This document shows, piece after piece, positions 56,641 through 64,000 of a stretch of DNA of 64,000 bases. Origin of the DNA: Sitta carolinensis (Eukaryota; Chordata; Aves; Passeriformes; Sittidae). The notes beneath the pieces are model-generated. The model had not been told where the DNA came from. It did no database searches and was given only the letters and a program-made list of their open reading frames with translations. The stretch covers positions 137,987,625-138,051,624 of the forward strand of contig CM063284.1 of NCBI GenBank assembly GCA_032173965.1, written 5' to 3'. The position numbers and the translations under genes are program-made. Position 1 is the stretch's first letter; every line of letters starts with the position of its first letter.

Positions 56641-57944
56641 GTTTTAAATTTTTTCTTTTCCTACAGTTATTATACTATCCTTATCTCAACTTTATTTCAA
56701 CACAGGGGAGTGAGTAAGCAAGAGACTGGATGAGAGCTTAGCTTCCAGCTGGAAGCACAGATGACAGGGAAAAATCAGTCTTTAACATTCTGATTAAAAA
56801 AAAAATAAATTAAAAATAGCTGGAAGGTGAAGTTAGGCTGGAAAAAAAAAAAAAAAAAGAAAAAAAAAAAAAAAAACCAAAAACATATTGCTCATGAGAA
56901 CTGATACCATGAGATTTAGTGTCTTCACATCAGTGCAGTGCTGTTAAGGAATGAAACATTTTTGATAGTGATATACTGGAATTTTCTCAACACGCATTTA
57001 CTGAATCCAGATTTAAGGTCTGTGTATTTTTCTACCAGAGTCATGGAACTGTTAGAATCACTTGTTAAAATTTTAGAGCCTTAACTTAGCAGGAAATTAA
57101 AATAAAATATTTCTCATATTATTAATCACTGATCCTAGGCTTTCTCAAATGCATATCAGCACTAGGCTTGGAATGGTATTAGAGACAATTCAGGTCACAC
57201 AGTTATTCTCTTAATCACTATCGCATGCATTGAATGTTTCTGCAGCTGCTTACAAAATATTACTTATCTTTTGGCAGAATTTCACAATGGTAGGCTGAAG
57301 TATGAAGAATTATATTTCTTCTCCTTCGATTATAGACGATACTGACAATCCTTTGTTAGTTTTAGTATAGTCATCATTTGGTGTGAACCACAGTATTTAT
57401 GAATCATAAAAATTTTATGTATTGTGATTTTTTTTTTCCTTAGCAGATAAAGAGTACTATTGCTAATGGTTCTGATGATAGTGCCCCTAAAGATGTTTAG
57501 CTGGGGAGGATCACACTATGACATGCACTGAACTTGCAAGTGCACACAGATGTGTTTGATGAAACACAGGTTTCAAAGAATAATACCTTCTGTTTAAAGA
57601 CCATTATCAGTTATTCAACATCAAGACAATACTAACAATTGTCTTTATTGAATATGTTAAGAATTTATTTAGAATATTTAGTAGTTATGTATTGGAAAAG
57701 AGAAGAAAAAAGGTAAAATAATTCCAAAAGACCTTGTAACTTGCTCATATACATCCTTTTACACCGTACAAGATGTCACAGCTTATCCAGGTAAGCCTAA
57801 GAATAACCTTCAAAATTTTTACAGATACTTGAATGCATAGGAACTTTTCACATATTTCCTGAACCTGCTTTTCAACTCAAAAAGCCTGCTTCATTAACAT
57901 GACGGAATACAGAACACAACTACACCACAGCTTCTCATCATTCT
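56641..57944. other. AT-rich non-coding DNA
   Basis: Two A-runs of about 18 are separated by a G at 56840-56877. Nothing else recognised. Confidence 0.45.
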
Positions 57945-59880
57945 CTGCTGTGGTGGGTCTATTTTCTGGCGTGAGATAGGATTAGGAGAAAAAGCAAAGC
58001 AGGCCTAAACTAGAAAGGATATAAAGAAAATTTTATTAACAAAGACAACCAAATAACAAGAAATCAGAATAAAGCCTTCAGAACACCTTTCTTCTTCCCT
58101 CCCTGCACCTTCTTTCCTTCCATCTGACAATGTACAGAAAAACGCTCAGAAATCTCAGTCAGTTTTCCACCTCTAAAATAGTCTTTCCTCAGTTCACTTA
58201 GGGAGAAAAGTATCTTTTGCTAATGCTATGGAAAAACTCCCCACAAGAAAAAGTTGTTCTCGTGGCTTCAATTTTCACAAACAACATCCACCTGAGACCT
58301 GCATTTTGTGAAGTTCTTCTCAGAACTGTGCTTTTGGTCCATGTCAACTCATTGGGGTATTATTTTAATGATGAGCCATTCTAGCATAAAATAAAAGTTA
58401 TTGTAATCTATCTCTGGGAACAGAGGTCTTCCCCTTTTACTCCTGGGGCAAGGTTTCTCATCTTTTTCTTTACTGTTCGAGCTTCTCATTGGATTACAGC
58501 TACTTCAGCATCTGCTCAGTGTAACGCTGGTGCCTCTGCTCATTATTGTATTTAGAACTCTACATCCCCCCAAAGCAATCCATGCATTTACAGGGGAAAA
58601 ACCAAAGTCTGATATATCAAGTATATCTTTACCATAGCCGCACAAAAGAATTTTAGCCCAAGCATTAAAGCAACTTTTCAATCCCTTCTATCTAGAATTT
58701 GACTTCTTTTTCACTGACCTCAGAGTCCCAGGTTGTTGTCTCTATGTAGCTTTATCTTTTCCTTCTTCCTGGTTCAGAAGAGAATTAGTGTTGAGTCATT
58801 CGTTCTCAAACTGAATCAACTGAAACAGTTTTTACAGAGTCCTGCAATGCTGAAAGGTCAATCCAGTCTGAGCTCTGCATGGGGAACATGGCTCGCTGTG
58901 CTTCTCTGTTGGCCACATGGTCCCCACAGGCACCTTGTGAGCTGTGCCTGGCCTGACTCTGCCGGGGTGCTGGAAACGGGGAAAAAAAAAAACCTGCTGC
59001 TGGGGCTTTTGTTCTTCCGTATGCAGCAAATCTGGCTCGACGTGGCTGAGCAAATAAAGCTCATTGCAAGCTATGTTGGGGTCACTGTGGCTGCCGGCCC
59101 AGCCCCGATGCCGGTCCCGAGGCCATCCTTGGTCTGGAGCGTCGGCACGGCTGCTCCTGGCCTCGGGGCCCGCCCAGCACCGACCACGGGGCCACTCCCG
59201 GTGCCGGTCCCCATGCACAGCTGCTCCCGGTGCCGATACAGCCTCCGGCCGGCATGGCCCGGTGGCTCTGCTGGATCAAGAGCCCGGCCGGCTCCACCGG
59301 GAAGAGGCCCGGCCCGGCGGGACAGAGCCCCGCGGGTTGCCCGGGCAGGGCTGGGCAGCCGCTCTGCCCTGCGGGAATGCCGCCTGTGCCCACCGCATCC
59401 TCGAAGGAGGGGCGTCAAGAGGGGCACCGCCTCTCCTACCTGTCCATAAATGTGCATTTGCAAAAGCGTATCCACCCTTCTCATTGTTTTCTTCCTCTGT
59501 CAATGTTAGAAATTGGCCACTCAAGGCCAAACAGGACATCTGCGCAGAAGAAGTCATGAGACCGGCAGGGTGCCAGGACCTTCCAATTCCTGCTAACTGC
59601 AATGCTCCTTCCTCAGATCTCCCCGGTGTCAGTCAGAATAGATGAAGTTAAGCCTGGAAAAAGAGGGGAGTGGCGGAAAGGTGTTTAGTTTTTGTTCTTG
59701 TTTCTCACCATACTATTCCACTTTGCAGTAAATTACATTGATTTCCCTAAGTTGAATTGCTTTTGCCCACAACAGTAATTGGTAAGAGATCTCTTTATCT
59801 TGACCCACAAGCTTTTTCATCTTATTTTCACTTTCTGTCATGTTAAAAAGATGAGTCACAGAGAAGCTGATGAATGATAA
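57945..59880 (+). mobile_element. Long composite LTR-like repeat, copy 2
   Basis: This is the partner of 22813-24765, sharing ordered blocks at both ends and several in the middle. It contains GAGCAAATAAAGCTCATTGCAAG near 59047-59070, a plausible LTR poly(A) region, and then a very GC-rich stretch (59080-59440). A 238-codon open frame over 58733-59449 is Pro/Ala/Arg-rich, resembles no family and arises from GC-rich composition. The 3' end (TTTATCTTGACCCACAAGC) resembles avian ERVL-type LTR ends. Confidence 0.5.
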
Positions 59881-61319
59881 ACTGCTAAATCAAACCTAAA
59901 TGAAAGGAGAATGAAAAGAGATAACAGTAAATATTAGGTAGTGTCTTTTCCCTCAAAAGCATCACCATTTCATTCATAGAACATTTTCATATTAATTGCA
60001 AACATAGTACCAGAAGATAGTATGAAATTCACCACAAGAAATAAAAATTAAATTTTATTAAGTAATTTTTGTGATTAAATGTTGAGTTCTGCTTTATTTT
60101 AAGAAATTTGACTTGTCTTCTTTTCATAGCAGTAATACAAAAGGAATATAAGGGCAATGTAGGTCATCACTTAGAATAAAAATACCAATCTCTTTGGCTT
60201 TTCCTTCTTGTCATCCTCATTATCTCACTGAATTACACCACGGGTTCCCAATGAATTAATGTTATCAAAACTTTATCCCATAACCTTTCTTAAATATCAA
60301 GTGATTCTACAAAATCTCTTAATATTACAGCTGATCTTTTTACAACTCTACCAGAAATGGAAGATTAAAAACTTTAATTCAGATAACTTCTTAGAAAGAT
60401 ACAATCGTCCACATTTTCCACAGTTTCTCAATCAAAACCAATTAGAGATAAACTTATGCTAATTACCTATCCTAGTGATATATAAGAGCATATCTGGCAT
60501 AGGTAACTAAGTCTCCTTTATAAGAACCACCTATGAGGCATCAAGCACATTTTGACTCAATATAAATGACAGAACAATGTTTTCTTTGCTAATGTAATAT
60601 TAGTCATTTTAATCTTCTGGAAGTTAATCATTTAATGCTAATACAGTACTTGCCTCTTCTGATTAGCTGTGATCTTATGGTCTCTTTATTTTGTATCAGT
60701 CCTCCCACACATTCTTGCTAAAGTTCATTTTTCTCATAAAGTTTTTTCTACCCTGTAATTGTCAGGAAATTTAGAATTAAATGTTGGTGTATTCAGAATT
60801 CATTTACTGACCCAGAGGAACTATCCAGTATGCCATTCAATATGCAGAAAACAAGTGTGCTGTGGACCTGAAGTTTCTTATTAAAGAAAAAAGAACATAA
60901 AATGTCCTTTGACTTGAAGAAAGCAAGTGATAAATATGAGGGATTTATATTAAATTTATGAGTAAGAGATAAATAAGACATGTTACTATATATGAATAAG
61001 GTATTGATAAGATTTATATGAAAATAACATTCTATAGGTTGTGATTTGTCTTCGATTCCTGTATTTTCCTTTATATTTTTCTCACATGGTTGTTAGTTCT
61101 CCACATGACATTTTAAAGATCCAGTATTTTGGCTAAAATTTATAATGGTTTGAGATTACCACTTGTTGTTTGAAGCCCCATTTCCTTGGGGATTTTTTGT
61201 TTGTTTGAGAATTTTTTTGGTTTGGTTTGGTTTTGGTGGGATTTTTTGCTGGTTTATTTTTTGTTGGGTTTGAGGTGGGTTTGGGAGGGCAGAGAGAGAG
61301 GGGGGTGGTCTTATTTTGT
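59881..61319. other. AT-rich non-coding DNA
   Basis: Nothing recognised apart from a GT/T-rich stretch at about 61190-61275 that abuts the next CR1. Confidence 0.45.
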
Positions 61320-62022
61320 TGTACAGAATTGGAAATGTTCTGCAGAACAGAAACACCAAAAGGGACCTGATGTTCCTGGTCAAGGGTCACATGCAGTGCC
61401 CTGGCAGCCAGGAGGGTCAGCCCTGTCCTGGAGACATCAGGCACAGCATGGCCAGCCAGGCAAGGCAGGGGATTGTCCTGCTCTGCTCTGCACTGGGGCA
61501 GCCTCACAGTGAGTGCTGGGGGCAGCTTTGGGTGCCACAATATAAAAAAGACATGAAGCTATTAGAGAGTCTAAAGGAGGGCAGTGAAGATGAGGAAGAG
61601 TCTGGAAGGGAAGCCATAAAAGTTAGAGCTGTGGTCACTTGGTCTATTCAGCCTAGGAAAGAGGAGAGTGAGGGGAGACCTCGTTGCAGGCTACAACTTC
61701 CTCATGAGGTGAAGCAGAGGGGACAGTACAGCTCTCTTCTCTCTGATGAGCTGTGACAGAATCTAAGCCCTGAAGCTGAGTCAGGGGAGGTTTTAGTGTG
61801 ATATTAAGTACAGTTTCTACACCCCGAGGGTGGTTGGACACTGGAACAGCCTCCCCCAAAAAGTGGTCCCAGCACCAGCCTGAAGGTACAAGAAGCACTT
61901 GGAGAATGTTCTCGGGCACATGGAGTGAATCTTCAGGTATCCAGTGCAGGGCCAGGAGTTGTCTTTAGTTGATCCTTTTAAGTCCCTTCTAATTCAGGAT
62001 ATTTTATGATTCTGTGATTTCC
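61320..62022 (+). mobile_element. CR1 LINE, 5'-truncated, with intact-looking 3' end
   Basis: Sense CR1 blocks occur in order: AACACCAAAAGGGACCTGATG, CAGGGGATTGTCCTGCTCTG, GAGGGGAGACCTCGTTGCAG, GTGGTTGGACACTGGAACAG and GATCCTTTTAAGTCCCTTCT. The copy ends in TTTTATGATTCTGTGATTT, the ATTCTGTG-type CR1 tail. It is inactive, with ORF2 broken by indels. Confidence 0.9.
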
Positions 62023-64000
62023 TGTGACGAAGATGGGACGCATTTTACCCCTCCTGGCACATATATAAAACACTCTGAGGGGTCCTATAGAACAAGTATA
62101 CGGTTACTGTAATTCTTGGTGATATGAGGGAAAGTGTGAAGTGCTTTATCTTCATATTTAGAGATACCTTCAGAATATTTTAAGATCTCAGTGAACTTTA
62201 TCAGAATTTACAGCAAATCAAGATATTAATTCTGTTATCTACACAGAATTTTCACTTGGGTCATGAAAATCAATAGTGCCTATGTTGATTAGATTTGGTT
62301 AAATTAACCTTTTGACTTGAAAGTTATCAAATCTGAAATTAAACCTATACATTACACTTTCATATACATATATATACACTATATATATTAGAATTAATAT
62401 TTTATTGCTGTTTATTTGTAATATAGGAATGCCTAAAATTGTGGAACATTTCTGTTAGAATATCTTAATATTCTAAAAATGTCCTAAAAAAACCCCAAAA
62501 AACAAATAAGCGAGACCTTCAATCAAACAAAAAGACCACACTCCTATCTTAGAGTTTGAAAATTTAATAAAGAAATGTATTTCCTGCAGCTCTTAGAGTA
62601 ACATTAGCCCTAAAAGTTAAACTAGGAGACAAGTAACTGTCACCATGCCTCCTTTTATTTTTTCTTGTGTGTTTTTAAGACATTTATTCCTTTTGTAAAG
62701 CAGTCGTAAAGCAGAGGCAACTGTTGTACAGCTTTTGATCCTTCCATAAAGGATCATCCATGTAATTGATGAAATATGTTATATATAAAAATATATATGC
62801 ATTTTCATAATTATTATAAGATTCAATCAAATTATTGAAGTATTGATGTAACCAGAATAATGAAAATTTTCATAAGGAAAACCTGCTTGGTTCATGTGTG
62901 TATAAACCAAATCAAGATCAAAATGATTTTTTGATTTATTAATGATTCATATTTAGCAGTCAATCAGTGATTCATTTAGGATTTATATCAGCAGTGTAAT
63001 ATAAAAATCTCCATGTTAGGAGCTTAAAAAATGCTAAGAAACACTCCTTATAGGCAATTCCAGAATGCTGTAGCCTCACACCCGTGCACATGCACATATA
63101 GAACTGCATGCACAATCTCTCATAGACAGTGTGGGCTACAGCCACAAACAACCCCTTTCCTGAACGAGTGGATTATCCGACTTGCACACACCTTCTGTGG
63201 CATATGTGGGTGTTCCATATTTTGGTGTACCTGTGCTGCTCCCCAGTGAGGACATAGTCACCCACGGATGACAGGATCCAAGTTGTCTCGATATCCGATG
63301 GCTCTGGTTGGCCAAGGCGGAGGTCCCAATGTCATTAGGAGATTTCTAGGAGTGCATAAAGAGATTTTGAAAACTGGTCCTTGTACTTCTTGGTCTCTTC
63401 CTTACAAATTTTACAACTTAAAATTTTGCACATTCTCATGCCACTTCTATATATCTTTTCCAGCTCAAACACTTAATTTCTAAAGTCTCAATAAAATACC
63501 CAGACTAGTCTGGTATATCATCTTCACATTTAAATTGATCAGTTTGGACAAAGGTGTCCTCAGGAAGTTTAGCCACTATTCACATACCTGTCTGAACAAC
63601 TGCCAGGCCAAAGATGGTCAGTGGAAGTATCCCGCAGTAGTGACAAGTATTTAATCTATTAAATTGCTTCCATCTACCTTGCAGTATCAGAAAAGAAAGT
63701 GAAACCTTAAAGATTCCATTATGTTCAAAGTCAGCTAGATATTTAAGGTACAGCCAAAGAAATATGAAAAAATACCACTATTATTCTCATATTATTGTTG
63801 AAGATCAAATCCTGAAGAAATCTCTCAGTAAGATCTTGCTTAAACACTGAACTGACTTGAAAGGAAAGGAAAGACAACCTTCTTCTTCCCATGACAACCT
63901 TTCAGACACAGACCACAAACTTATCACCACTTTCAAATTTTCTGAGCATTTCTTTACCCTTGAGGTAAGTATCAGTCACGGTGTAGTAATAGCCAGCTTG
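62023..64000. other. AT-rich non-coding DNA
   Basis: No gene or repeat recognised. AT-dinucleotide-rich patches lie near 62365-62395 and 62780-62805. A 72-codon Cys-containing frame at 63031-63249 has no recognisable motif. Confidence 0.4.

Noticed and set aside
58733..59645. Pro/Ala/Arg-rich open frames of about 190-240 codons
   Set aside because: They lie inside the GC-rich part of an LTR-like repeat and have no recognisable domain or codon signal.
1..64000. CRISPR arrays, bacterial operons, riboswitches, tRNA or rRNA genes
   Set aside because: Nothing of the kind was seen; the repeats are eukaryotic retroelements and microsatellites. MicroRNAs cannot be excluded by eye.

Overview
The window looks like nuclear DNA of a bird. 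It is AT-rich and non-coding for most of its length. It carries several CR1 LINE copies in both orientations, two of them ending in the ATTCTATG/ATTCTGTG-type 3' repeat typical of avian CR1, plus several LTR-like fragments that resemble avian retroviral LTRs. No species can be named from sequence alone.

Layout. 1-6.9 kb: AT-rich intergenic or intronic DNA with one old CR1 ORF2 fragment. 6,922-15,936: one nearly complete endogenous retrovirus (ERV) on the + strand. It has two 643-bp LTRs differing at 3 sites, a 6-bp target duplication (GATGGC), a tRNA-Lys1,2-type primer site, gag, a dUTPase-like domain, protease, RT, RNase H, integrase, env and a polypurine tract. 16.6-16.9 kb: a long CTTT-type polypyrimidine tract. 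18.6-24.8 kb: a repeat cluster (CR1, an LTR-like unit, a long composite LTR-like repeat). 27.7-33.6 kb: scattered LTR-like remnants. 37.6-40 kb: at least three phase-consistent exons of a spliced host gene on the - strand. 42.2-43.6 kb: one CR1 nested inside another. 46.5-47.4 kb and 61.3-62.0 kb: + strand CR1 copies. 55.3 kb: a GATA/CA compound microsatellite. 55.7-59.9 kb: more LTR-like repeats.

The ERV is class II (ERVK/beta-like) in its polymerase, primer site, dUTPase position and A_AAA_AAC gag-pro frameshift site. Its env has a CX6CC motif and an internal, cysteine-flanked fusion region of the alpharetrovirus/gamma type, so the provirus looks mosaic. It is young by LTR divergence but cannot be autonomous as read. 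Four reading-frame breaks fall in or beside single-base runs. The protease motif reads DTA, the first integrase Asp reads Asn, and env has an in-frame stop with a very short surface subunit.

The least expected item is the - strand gene. Two 86-nt exons with strong splice sites at both ends and a 271-nt terminal exon join in one reading frame, and a poly(A) signal follows the stop. Together they give about 147 C-terminal residues of a mostly helical protein that I cannot name.
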